A model generated the notes under the pieces. That model saw only the letters and a program-made list of their open reading frames with translations. It made no database searches and was not told the DNA's origin. DNA of 64,000 bases. Origin: Nematostella vectensis (taxonomy: Eukaryota; Cnidaria; Anthozoa; Actiniaria; Edwardsiidae). Where the stretch lies: the NCBI RefSeq assembly GCF_932526225.1, contig NC_064034.1:21417747-21481746 (forward strand). Reading direction: 5' to 3'. Every line of letters begins with the position of its first letter. Positions within the stretch are counted from its first letter, which is position 1. Below are positions 1-9,932 of the stretch, piece by piece. Both the position numbers and the translations under genes were made by a program.

Positions 1-213
1 AAATCTTACACAAGCTGAATTGTCGGTTTTAATATTTAAAAAATCGAAAACTTGCGAAAATGTCTGCCCCCCCCCAAAAAAATTAATAAAATAAACAATG
101 ACAAATCAAGAAGATTTTGCGTTTTTTTTTCGATGACTTTTGGGCACAAAAATGTCCTCGTTTGGAGTGTGAATTTAAACCGTGCAAACTAAAATAATGA
201 ATTAAGTACTCAC

Positions 214-491
214 CAGCAAAGATTAGGATCAGCTTTATTTGCGCGGTACTTGGCAATAAACCCCGAGTTACACTTTCCTTGCAAGGTCTCGAAGTACTCC
301 TTAGAGCACCGTCCGGCATCTAGGGGGAGGGTCTCGAGGTAGCCTCCCTCACAGTATTGGTTTTGTATCGCTTGGCCATTAAGGCTCCTTTCCACGTCAC
401 TGTCTAGCTGTTTTGTATCTCGAGTCCCGCGAAGACACCGCTTGACAGTCTTCTTGATACAGGTTAGGAGAACTTTGTTGACCGTGCTCCT
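214..491 (-). CDS. Exon 3 of the Cys-rich gene
   Basis: The acceptor is GATATTTTGTAG; the donor GTGAGTAC follows base 214. The exon gives STVNKVLLTCIKKTVKRCL, QYCEGGYLETL, RCSKEYFETLQGKCNSGF and ends PNLCW. It has the same module organisation and the same phase 2 borders as exon 2. Gene continuation lies to the left of the window. Confidence 0.75.
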
Positions 492-2787
492 ACAAAATAT
501 CATAACTATAATGTCAATAACACATGCATTGACAATACAGTGGTTAACCTCTATTAGGTGGTCACCCTTTGAGCGACCACTACACAGGTAACAAAATATT
601 AGTTTTCCACTAAAATGCTGTAATTTAGATGCCTCAGGTACAGAAGAAAGGGTATTACAACTTTAACATACTTTGCGGCGGCGTAGCCAGGATTTTCAGT
701 TGTAGTGGGCCCAAAAATCCCTTTAAAGGCATGTTTTCCTTTATATCTCGTACATTTACTGTATTTTGCTGCTTAAAGGGAGGGAGGGCGGGCCCCATGG
801 GTACGCCGCTGCTCTGCAATACATGCTGAACGTTTAACAAGCTAATATTGTATCCTGGGAGCCATAGACTTTTCGCTCTCAGGCTTCAGATGAAAATCAG
901 AGTGGTACACGCTGCCGCTCGCTCTCCAGTCGGCATTCACTCGTGGCACATTCGGTTTTTCGGTGCTGTGAGAATACCCTGCGCCCACATAACTTTTATA
1001 GATAAAAAACGTAACTCCATTCTTCATTTGTTCATACCTGCAATGGCGTCCGCTGCTCTGCTGTATTGCGTGAACAAATAACGCAATACATCCACGAGAC
1101 TTGATCACGTAACTCTTCTGTGTGCATCGCCCAAACGCTCCACCGCCAACTGCGAATCCATACGAACACAACATTAGAACTCCTACAACTTGTTACTGGA
1201 CAACATTAGAACTATTCTACAACTTGTTACTGGACAACATTAGAACTATTCTACAACTTGTTACTGGACAAATATGAACACAACATTAGAACTATTCTAC
1301 AACTTGTTACTGGACAAATATGAACACAACATTAGAACTATTCTACAACTTGTTACTGGACAAATATGAACACAACATTAGAACTATTCTACAACTTGTT
1401 ACTGGACAAATATGGCCAGGGACGCAGAGGAGCCCATCTTCGGGGATGCCGGGTTGTGACATAAGAGCATTTTCTAAGGCAACTAGGTCAAAGGTTTGAA
1501 AAAATATCAGAACGAAAGGCCTTTGAAAGAAATTCATCAGAATCCAGAAGTCAGATTGAAATAGTCCAGCAGCATCCCCCCTCCCCCCCCCCCCTGATAC
1601 GGTCCCGGTAAGTGTTAGGCTTAGCAACCAAGAACTTTTGTATATTGAGCATATACTGCACGTGTTTTCCCGTAGTATTTATAAATGCTCTTGTACCTTT
1701 GTGTGAGCCTGGGTCCTGTCTATCGGGGCAGTACGGGTTGTACTTGTGTTTGTAGTCTGCTATCATCGCCTGTTGCCATCGTGAGGTGTTGCAATTGCTT
1801 TCAACCGCCTGCAGCATGCACCGCTTCGCTTCAAAAAACCGCCTATAACAGAGTACGAACACGGATGTGACGAGTTTCTCCACTAAAGGACAGCTAAGAA
1901 TAGTATGGCCGGAAACTCAATCGTTTCAACTGAAATTCCGCGTACCATCCCTTAGTTTTACTTCTCCCTGAAACTACCAGATAAATCTAAAAAATAAACG
2001 CTTGCATATGCTGCATATGAACACTTAGATCTTCGCCATACACTCCAACTCACTTGCAATTCTTGAAGCTTCCTCTGTTCTTCCTGTACTTCTTCAGGAA
2101 GTTTCCACTGCATTTCCTGGTCTTCTTGAAGAACTTTTCACTACAGTCTTTCTGAGCTATTTGGCGGTGGTTAGCCAAGGTCATGAGAAGCCCGTCCTCG
2201 CAGTAGAAGTTCTTGTCGGCCTTGTAGACATGTGCCAGGAACTTTATTGCCTGGGTGCTTTCATTTCGGGCATTTCGAAGACAATTCTTTACTTTTTCGT
2301 TAATGCAACTGACAGCCGCATTGTATGTTAAACTGGGAAGAGGAAATATCAACATTAGCGTGTACAAAGCAAGAAATATATAAGATGGACTGATAAAAAA
2401 ATAGGATTTCTTTATTGAAAAAGCCCTTGTTCTGTCTTGCGCTACTAGAAGACGCACCTAAACAACTTTGCAAGTGTGCTCAAAGATTTTTCTATTCCTG
2501 CGCACTCATACTTTGTAATCGCAAACAGATTCCATCTTGTTTGGACATGTGCACATGGGAAAGTCTGCAATAGCGCACACAAAAAAATGTGTTCAATTGT
2601 GCTTTGCGCACCTAAATTCTAGAGACGCACAAATTCCCCTGAGATAAGACTTACCCACAATCACTATTACTGTCTATCTTGAATGTATCTACGAAGGAGT
2701 TAACACATGATCGTGCCTGGTTTTCGAACTCTTCCGTCGAGCATGAATAACTCGTGGTTGCCAAGGTTACAAGAACAACAAAGACGG
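214..2787 (-). CDS. Secreted Cys-rich repeat protein gene (partial, at least 3 exons)
   Basis: Three exons join in frame on the minus strand: 2787-2655, 2332-2054 and 491-214. Each has a good acceptor and a GT donor (GTAAGT, GTGAGT, GTGAGT). They encode a repeating Cys module: C-S-x-E-x-F, then C-x3-F about 6 residues later, a Cys before the intron, then Cys pairs, YCE and an LxTL stretch. The first exon opens with a hydrophobic run (VFVVLVTLATTSYS) that looks like the end of a signal peptide, so the product is probably secreted. All three exons end in phase 2, directly after the module's last Cys, which indicates growth by exon duplication. The start codon exon was not found and the 3' end lies beyond base 1. 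The fold resembles small Cys-rich extracellular domains such as the DUF19 type, but I do not recognise the family and claim no function. Confidence 0.7.
676..811. mobile_element. Miniature inverted-repeat element, CAG...CTG family (copy 1)
   Basis: The termini are CGGCGGCGTAGCCAGGATTT and, inverted on the right, CAGCGGCGTACCCATG. The flanking 5-mers are CTTTG and CTCTG, a degenerate 5-bp target duplication. The interior closely resembles the element at 51077-51230, including a GGGCCCAAAA-like stretch. It lies in an intron of the Cys-rich gene. Confidence 0.7.
1166..1412. repeat. Short tandem array, about 34-48 bp units
   Basis: About six units share ACATTAGAACTATTCTACAA followed by CTTGTTACTGGA. 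Later units carry an extra CAAATATGAACA segment. It is intronic to the Cys-rich gene. Confidence 0.9.
1697..1842 (-). pseudogene. Possible extra or relic exon of the Cys-rich family
   Basis: Between exons 2 and 3 a T-rich acceptor (CTCTGTTATAG) opens a frame reading RFFEAKRCMLQAVESNC and later YNPYC, which matches the F...KC...V..C...YC spacing of the module. It enters in phase 2 as required, but the nearest donor (GTACAA) leaves in phase 1 and does not fit exon 3. It may be an alternative terminal exon or a decayed copy. Confidence 0.3.
2054..2332 (-). CDS. Exon 2 of the Cys-rich gene
   Basis: The acceptor is TTCCTCTTCCCAG; the donor GTGAGT follows base 2054. The exon encodes the second half of module 1 (AVSCINEKVKNCLRN, later FYCEDGLLMTL) and the first half of module 2 (DCSEKFF, TRKCSGNFLKKYRKNR, NC). 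It enters and leaves in phase 2, so it can be duplicated or skipped without breaking the frame. Confidence 0.75.
2655..2787 (-). CDS. Exon 1 found of the Cys-rich gene
   Basis: The acceptor is a T-rich tract ending TTGTTGTAG at 2788-2790. The donor GTAAGT follows base 2655. The frame gives a hydrophobic signal-like stretch, then SCSTEEFENQARSCVNSF and a final DCG. It enters with two bases of a split codon and leaves in phase 2. The preceding exon with the start Met was not located. Confidence 0.65.
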
Positions 2788-5231
2788 CTACAACAAAACG
2801 ACAAGCAGAGTATTAAGGCAGGCAAGTGTTTGCAAGCGTGACAAGTTCCCCAGGAGGCGAGATCAAAGTCAAGCTTGCAATAGCGAGAAGCATGACCGCT
2901 GCAAGTCGATCAGAATTTCTTGCTGCTAAGAGTGCTAAAGTAGAGTAATTCACGGCGTTCTGAACTCACACAAGTTCACACAAACCATCCCTCTTCCATC
3001 ATCAAATAATCCTATCAATAAGCGATAACCTGTAAGCGATAATATTTAGGGGGAACCCCGATCTATTTGGTATGTTTTGTACGTAGTAGTGTTTTTGTTA
3101 TGATTTTCCGGAAATAAAACCCGTGACCTAAGAATTGTCGTGAATGGTAATGTTACCACTAATGTAAACACAAATGTTTACTAAGAAATAGGGGATTTTT
3201 TTCCAAGGATGTTCTATATTTTTAGGAATGACTCACACAGAATTAGGATTGCAATCATTAATTAAATTCGCTGTATTACAAATTGTGTTAACAATTAAAG
3301 TGAAGAAAGTAAGTCAAATGTAGCGACCTTTCGAAGCGGACGTGACGCAACGATGTAGGTCTTTTTATAGATTTCTGGTTAGCGTGCCAGCACTGTAACA
3401 TCTCTGCAACGGTTTCCCGTGACTAGGGCAGGAGGGACAGAGTTTGTTAGGCTCAATATTGATAATAAACCACGAATTTCCCTTTAATTTGGTTGAAATT
3501 GTGCCTTGTTTTGCGCTCTCCGTATTTACCCTGTCGATTTACGTGTCCGACTACTATAATAAAAATAAGTTATTCCTATATAAGTTATTTTGTTTATCTA
3601 TTTCGGGACTCACGCAAAAGCTTATTTTCAGAAAATATCATTGTATAAAGGAAAACATCAAACTGTAAAAATATATTATCCCGGACCTAGAATTATTTGT
3701 GAAAATTAGGGTATGCTCGCTAAGCGTCGAGGTGCTCGCTCAAGTTAGTGGGGTTTTTTTCTCCGTTGAAAATGCACTTTAGTACGTTTATTTTTTTGCA
3801 TGAAAACGTTCTACTTGGAGAAAAGAGTAAAACAACCTTGGTTAGTTTAGGGAGGCAGCTAAATAAGCAGATTATTCTACTAGTAAAGGAAATGAAATTA
3901 ACGGCGTACTTGTTTAGTGGTAAAGGTATTGAGATATCTTTAATTTTTTTTAAATGTTATACAAATAAACAAACCATTAGCGCAATACAAACCGACAGTC
4001 CGTCTCCGAATTGGTCTCGTATGGTTAATATAAAGAAAACCACCTTAAAACTGTATATAAACCAAATCGTTTCGATATTCTCAATACTAAATCTATTGTA
4101 TGCCCTCGAATCACTATAGGACTAGTTTGATTATTCACCTTTTTTCTAACTTTGCTATTAAATGGTAGTTTACGATCTTCGTTATTTGTGAACATTGCAG
4201 CCGTGTTCGCATTAGTGTAATATGAATTTGTTAGGAAGAAAAGCCTCAAAACAGATGGATTACACTAGCCCTATCCTATATCAACTAGAAGAATTTAGCA
4301 AAAGTTCACCAGAACTTGATAAACTCACCTAATATGTTCTTTGATTCCATAGTTATCATAGTTATCTTCATAAAGTCACTTCCTGCGCGCTTCACACTTG
4401 CACACGGGCTTCTTTTAAGACACGAAGCACTTGCTCTTCGATGCATTCAGTCTCCCGGGAAAACTAGGGAGGGGCTTCCCGGAACTATTTATTTATAATT
4501 TCTTACTCAGATACTCTACGCTTCCTTGAAAATTACGCAACTAATGTCAAAGCCACGAAAAGTTATTAACGCTTAGCATTTTGCAAACAAACATAGAAGA
4601 AATACCAACTTAAATAAAATGATAGGTAGTCGCTCAAGGTCTTGCTTGAGCTAAATGACCGGTAGCTTTATTATTTTTTTTTAAATAACACGAGAAAATG
4701 TAACCTTGACGAACAAATGACCTTTTATTTCTATTTAGATAGAGGAAACATTTATCGATGTTTAGATTTTTTTTTCTCTTTGAATTGTGTAATTGGCCCT
4801 CCAATACTAGTTATGATTTCTGAGAAACCTCTAAACAAGAAACAGGAATTCCGTTTCCAGTCATATGATATGGGAGACGCCTTTCCGGCAGGGTATATTT
4901 TTACACAGGATCATTCTACGTCACATCAGCGTCATGCAAATGCCGTGTAATCATTTAGAAGCCACACGTGCAAATGCGTGTGTTCTTGGCTTTGAGAAAT
5001 TACAATAGAATAATAATAATCGATATAGAAGTGGTGTGTAAGGTCATGGATCCTGTAAGGCTTTTTCAGAATCGTTGGTAAGGGTTAATATTATGAATCG
5101 GTCAAGTGTATCGATTGCTTTGTAGAATAGCAGTTGTAAAATTCACTACGAAAGCTGACTTTGGTTGAGTTACTTGTCAAGTAAGCTAAGGTTTTAGCTT
5201 GACCGCACTTATGCACGGCGAAAGATACAGC
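2788..5231. other. No gene recognised
   Basis: AT-rich sequence with only short open frames that lack recognisable domains or paired splice sites. The start of the Cys-rich gene probably lies here, but I could not place it. Confidence 0.5.
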
Positions 5232-5378
5232 TTAGGCTAAGTGCAAACGTCGTATTGTCCATGAGTCGTATTCAATGAAATGCCTGCAAATAAATCGAGC
5301 CGATTGTTTTATCGTCATTTGCACGCATTTGCATAAAATACGGCTCATGGATAATACGACCTTTGAACTTAGCCTAAC
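5232..5378. mobile_element. MITE with about 40-bp inverted ends
   Basis: The left end TTAGGCTAAGTGCAAACGTC is mirrored by the right end ACTTAGCCTAA, preceded by GGATAATACGACCTTTGA. The inverted similarity extends about 40 bp with few mismatches. There is no coding capacity. Confidence 0.75.
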
Positions 5379-5484
5379 AAAATAGACATCGCAAATAATA
5401 CGACGTTTGAACTTAGCCTTACAAAATAGACATCGCAAATAATACGACGTTTGAACTTAGCCTAACAAAATAGACATCGCAAAT
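5353..5484. repeat. Tandem copies of the MITE right end (44-bp unit)
   Basis: The terminal segment AATACGACGTTTGAACTTAG plus CCTAACAAAATAGACATCG recurs at a 44-bp spacing (starts of ACAAAATAGAC at 5377, 5421 and 5465). The right terminus and adjacent flank of the 5232 element were tandemly duplicated after insertion. Confidence 0.8.
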
Positions 5485-6860
5485 GGTGCTGTCACCGCAG
5501 GCCAAATCTACGTGATATAGTATTTGACCAGTTAAAATAAATGCTTGCAAAAACTACATGTGCCCGCGTATCCAGAAAAAGAATCATTCGCTATCTATCA
5601 CAGTAAAATATTTTTTACTCAGCTGATAACCTTCTAAAGAGTCTTTTATCTAATCATGTCTGATAAGTTTAGCAATCTCGGTTATACGAGCAGCTAAGTA
5701 ATAATATTATAATACATGTTACAGTAACTTTTCCAAAATTTTTGAGATAAGAACCTTACACCTTGCTATTATATTATATAAGATTATAAGTAATTATTAA
5801 AATACTCGGAAAAGTTGATTTCCAATTAACATAGCCTGCATAGAGAGAATGACTAAACCTGCTATCAAAGACAACAGCCGTTTTCTGTATTCGACGTTCG
5901 GTGAACGTTTGGCTCGTGTCGATAGATTTGTAAACAGAAAGCGCGCCCCCGCAAATAAATCTGCTTTCTTCATTCCCCCCACAGGACAAATACTTTAGTG
6001 AGTTTCTTTTTTTTAACCGCCATCGTCAAGTTTGGTTAGATCTTGAAAAGTATATCGACAGCTTTTTCCCGGCATCGCAAAATGTGCTGAATCGGCTATA
6101 GTCACCAAAATTCACTTCACTCCAGATTTCTCAAGATTCCTGGCAAATCCTAGACATTTCGAGTCATGATATTTCGAATTCTAAATCTTAATTTGTAGTA
6201 AAGTCTGATAAACTCGCTCGTGACATTTATTTTAAGATGTTAGCGGCTTTATGGTTGGTTATAAAAATTTCGGAAACAAAATATAAATCTATATAGATAT
6301 AAATCTCACTTACCGATTAAAATGGAGTTTGTCAAACTCCTCATGGGATACATTGTCAACAGCAATGTGGATTAGTCTATTTCTCTCCTTGAACTCGGTG
6401 AACTCGGTTAGCTTTATTGATCTAATAGGGTTTTCCCTTCGCGTGTGTGATATTGTTAAACAATAAGTGTTTGTAAAAGTTTGGGGTTTCCCCTTGATCA
6501 CGTTTGAAGTTTCTACTTAATTAATGACGTCACGGGAAAAGTTTTTCAAAGTAAGCAAAAATCATTTTTAACAGGCCTAGAGAGAATTTTAAGTGTTGGA
6601 TATAACAAAAGTATAAAATGATAATTCTAATGAAGCCGCCGAAACAACAGTTTAGAAGGAAATGTCGAACTTTGGTTTATTTTGTATATGATATCAGACA
6701 GCTTTGTATTATTAACAATTTAGCGTTTAAACATCACGATATTTAGATATTTATTAATAGTGTATGAAAAAACTGGTTACGCGAACATTTACTTTCACTT
6801 ACTTATGCCTTGCCCAGTCGCTCGTGTAAATATTCAAATTCCCGTAGTACGGTGGTTACT
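5485..6860. other. No gene recognised
   Basis: AT-rich DNA. Open frames around 5774-5989 and 6310-6501 on the minus strand show no domain and no convincing exon borders. Confidence 0.5.
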
Positions 6861-6979
6861 CTGGAAACTAGAGGCTTGAGTTTTTTCGAGCGAAGCGAGA
6901 GAAATTTGCCGACGAGGAGCGAAGGGACGAGTTCCAAATATATGCTAACCGAAAGAGAATTCCCGCCTCTAGTTCCCAG
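6861..6979. mobile_element. Small foldback element
   Basis: CTGGAAACTAGAGGC at the left is mirrored by GCCTCTAGTTCCCAG at the right (14 of 15 paired). The interior is rich in GAGCGAAGCGAG-type sequence. No clear target duplication was seen. Confidence 0.5.
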
Positions 6980-7055
6980 GGCACTCTCCAAACCGCGCTA
7001 TATTACCGAGCTAAATGCCTTACGATGAAAACCGCCGCTCTCTAAGGCCAAGTAA

Positions 7056-7446
7056 GACCCCGTCCCCACGTATCCGTTTTCGTTTGAAAACGCAACATTT
7101 TTGTTACGGATACGGGTATCGTCCACACGTAAACGCGAAACAATAACCGAAAACGGAACGATTTGAAAACGATCTCCAGAGTGGAACAATTTGAAAACGA
7201 TAACCTATCGGCGCGGTGGGGACGACGAAAACGGAACCTTTCGAAAACGATGGCGTGATTCAATTTGCGCGCGCGATGTAAACAAGAAAAAATACTGGGT
7301 TACGCATGCGCTGTAGAGCTTGTTATCGTTTTCGTATCGTTTTCGTGGGGACGGGTCGTATCGAAATAAAAACGCTTCGTGTGGACGCGGATCTTTTTGA
7401 AAACGGAACAAAAAGGTTGCGTTTTCAAACGAAAACGGACAGGGTC
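7056..7446. mobile_element. MITE, PIF/Harbinger-like (TAA target duplication)
   Basis: The ends GACCCCGTCC and GGACAGGGTC are inverted and flanked on both sides by TAA (7053-7055 and 7447-7449). The inverted ends are long: CGTTTTCGTTTGAAAACGCA recurs as its complement at the right. A 3-bp TWA duplication is typical of PIF/Harbinger elements. The interior has no transposase, so it is non-autonomous. Confidence 0.75.
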
Positions 7447-7455
7447 TAAGGCCTC

Positions 7456-7612
7456 GTTCCAACGTCGCTTTATGCATGAGCAGTATTTAGTACAAATGCA
7501 TTCAAATAAATCAGGTCGATTGTTTCATCTTGATTTGCATCTATTTGCAATTTCATACGGCTCATGGATAGAACACGACATGGATAGAACACGACATGGA
7601 TAGAATACGACA
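7456..7612. mobile_element. Diverged relative of the 5232 MITE
   Basis: It shares TACGGCTCATGGATA and the AAATAAATC(A/G)(A/G)G(C/T)CGATTGTTT interior with the element at 5232. Its right end is a triplicated 19-bp ATGGATAGAACACGAC unit. Confidence 0.55.
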
Positions 7613-7774
7613 AGCACATCAGCTCGTTTTTCTCAGCAGTAACCTTTTCTTTTCTTTATCACTAAAGGATTTCTAGATGCATCAATAAGATTTTCTGGTC
7701 GTTATAGACATATGCGTCACATATGCATGTGAAATCGTGTATTTGTGCTAGGAACTAGATCATATTAGATTAGA

Positions 7775-7868
7775 GCTGAAAAGTACGGCTCCTAAAAAAT
7801 TCAGAGCCCCCCCCCCCTTTTGAAGGAACTTTTTTTTCGGAGACCCGGTGCATTTAATGAACACTCCC
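7775..7868 (-). mobile_element. Short dispersed element with TTAGA target duplication
   Basis: It starts GCTGAAAAGTACGGCT and ends AACACTCCC, flanked on both sides by TTAGA (7770-7774, 7869-7873). The same ends occur in opposite orientation at 20325-20451. A long C-run lies inside. Confidence 0.65.
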
Positions 7869-8550
7869 TTAGAATATTACTCCTGTTAGTTTCACTAAGA
7901 TTCATCTTCGCTGTCCATTTTGTAAGTAGTTAACCTAATCCCTGGTACGAGTACTAGTACCTGTGAGGTCTACAGTTCCGATCCACAGGAAACCCACTAA
8001 AATGCTAGGGGCTAGGCATGGGTTTTCTGTAAGGCGGGTCTAAGTATCTTGGTAGACCCGTGGTGTCCATTGTTATGAAGCAGCACCGGAGCTTGCTGCA
8101 ATTCCGGGTTATGTTACATCCACAGTTGCACAGGCGGCTACGCCAAGCTACACGCAGGTATGAGGCTGGAGAAAAAACTAAAACAAACAAACAATTGATT
8201 TAATAAAAGACCTAATTTCCAAGATGGCGTGTTGGGACTAGTGCTCAATCTGCCTGTCAGTGTTTCTGTGGAAATATCAGTCAATCTTGTTTTAAAAACT
8301 CGTTTTTCTAGTTCGCTCGGTCATTTCTGTGGAGTTTCAGCTGCGGCCAAAACTTCCACAATCTTGATCTTTGGTCATACATAAGTTAGGGAACCATTAC
8401 GCTGTGATTTGAGCCTTGTCAAAACAAGATGTGAAAAATACAACTTGCGTCCCTTTTCTATAACTCTGTTTGCTATTAGGCTCGTAGCTAGGATTGGCTG
8501 ACGGGGGGAGGGGTGCGCCTTCACCCTGCGCGCACCCTGCTCTGTACGCA

Positions 8551-8675
8551 CCTGGCTATTTATGTTATTTTTACTCGATCCTTGTTCAAATACGCCTGGC
8601 TATTTATGTTATTTTAACTCGATCCTTGTTCAAATACGCCTGGCTATTTATGTTATTTTAACTCGATACGATACT
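8551..8675. repeat. 44-bp tandem repeat, about 3 copies
   Basis: CCTGGCTATTTATGTTATTT recurs at 8551, 8595 and 8639, with CTCGATCCTTGTTCAAATACG between copies. It lies just downstream of the P-type/PAN terminal exon. Confidence 0.9.
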
Positions 8676-8874
8676 AACTTTTTGTGAGGGTTTGTTTTCC
8701 TTGTGAGGTGTGATGCGATATACAGACTTGCCTTCCCTTTGCCTATTTTGTGCGATCGTAAACAAGACTTAGGGCTATCACAGACCTATGAAATGTAAGT
8801 GTGTGTGTTAATGTTAGGGCAGGGGAATTAGAAACTATACATCATTTATCGAAATACTGCACGTGACCTATAGG

Positions 8875-9350
8875 TTACTTCGCAGCTCCTCCCTCCTGAC
8901 CCGTGAGAAACATCCGAGCTTGAGTCTCCCTCACCTTTTCCGCTTCTCTTCGTTCAAATATCCTATAACTGAAGTCCTTCGACTTTTGGAAGCTTCTTAT
9001 ATGACTGAGTACCTCGCACGTTTTCTTGTCCTCTTTGGCTTTCCCGCCATAATTGTATGCGATGCATTGTCTATGGCGCAAGCACAAGTCTGCGCACTGC
9101 AGCTCCGTAAAAACAGACTCTAGAAAGTCGACTTCCCCAATCAGCTTAAAGTCTTTTATAAGTGTCTCCTCTGGCGGGATTTGTGGAAAGCTACAATTGG
9201 TAATCCTCCATCGGGGCTTGGATATTCTTGACTCTACGATACACCGTTCACCCTTGTTCGCGTTAGGAAAATAGCAGCACCCAGGCGTTTGGATGCAGAC
9301 GAGCCTGTCTTGGTATCCCTTTCCTTCGCACATGTTGTACTCATCTATAG
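8875..9350 (-). CDS. Terminal exon encoding a P-type (trefoil-like) plus PAN/apple domain
   Basis: The frame runs from an acceptor at about 9351-9352 (CTAG) to a TAA at 8875. It encodes a Cys-rich block with the trefoil hallmark C...CIQTPGCCYFP...GERCI. This is followed by a PAN-like segment: FLESVFTELQCADLCLRHR, QCIAYNYGG, and KTCEVL. The tail (RREAEKVRETQARMFLTGQ) is basic and polar. P-type and PAN domains are extracellular binding modules, so a secreted or surface protein is likely. An in-frame Met further upstream (9399) offers a weakly hydrophobic start, but splicing to an upstream exon seems likelier. Exons at 23.3, 23.9 and 28.0 kb on the same strand encode the same domain types and may belong to this gene or to a paralogue next to it. 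Acceptor CAG at 9355-9357 (phase 0) or CTAG (phase 1) are both possible. Confidence 0.65.
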
Positions 9351-9399
9351 CTAGCTGTGAGCACACTAGGGCGAGATAAAACCTCGTTATTATGGCCAC

Positions 9400-9475
9400 T
9401 GTATTCTTCTATGGCTAGGCGCGAGTACAAGATTATACTCTGTACTGTCTTTTTCTACGGCTAGGTATGAGACCT
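9400..9475 (-). repeat. Two decayed copies of the exon's 5' boundary
   Basis: On the minus strand, CCTAG followed by CCATAGAAGAATACAG (near 9414) and CCTAG followed by CCGTAGAAAAAGACAGTAC (near 9460) are diverged copies of the real junction CTAG-CTATAGATGAGTACAA. Both keep the AG acceptor. They create upstream decoy splice sites. Confidence 0.6.
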
Positions 9476-9529
9476 CAAACACATTAAAGGAAAACCGGAG
9501 CGAGGGTCTGTAGAAATAGGATGGGAGTA

Positions 9530-9932
9530 ACGCAATGACACATAAATAACGCAATAGCACAAAAATAACGCAATAGCATAGCATACATAACGCAATAGTA
9601 CATCTATTCAACAATTAGACTACAAGTTCGAGTTTTCTATGACTCAATAGATAGTCAACGAGGCGCGTAGCGCCTATTTGACTCATAGAAAACGAGAACG
9701 TGTAGTCTAATTGTTTCAGTATAAATCCACTCACATACTTTTAATAATATTTCATGTTGTTCTTGTAAAAAAACGCCGGATTTTTCGCTACTCGCTATCT
9801 ATCAAATTGCAGGATTCGTGATAGTATGTGAGTAGATTTATACTAAAACTCAAAAGCACATCCATAACGCAATAGTACATAAATAAAGCAATAGAAGATA
9901 AAAAACGCAATAGCACAGCCATAACACAATAG
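9530..9932. repeat. TAACGCAATAGCACA-type short repeats, split by a foldback insertion
   Basis: Degenerate units of about 19 bp (ATAACGCAATAGCACAAAA) occur at 9530-9605 and resume at 9850-9932. The sequence in between is the foldback element at 9606-9848. Confidence 0.75.
9606..9848. mobile_element. Foldback element made of two adjacent hairpins
   Basis: Hairpin 1: ACAATTAGACTACA at 9611 pairs with TGTAGTCTAATTGT ending 9714, with further pairing through GTTTTCTATGA. Hairpin 2: AGTATAAATCCACTCACATA at 9718 pairs with the segment ending 9844 (TATGTGAGTAGATTTATACT, one mismatch). Both sit inside a short tandem repeat, which supports insertion. Confidence 0.7.

Noticed and set aside
842-1174. 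A 110-codon minus frame with several Cys residues
   Set aside because: No recognisable domain, no paired splice sites, and the overlapping plus frame is equally open.
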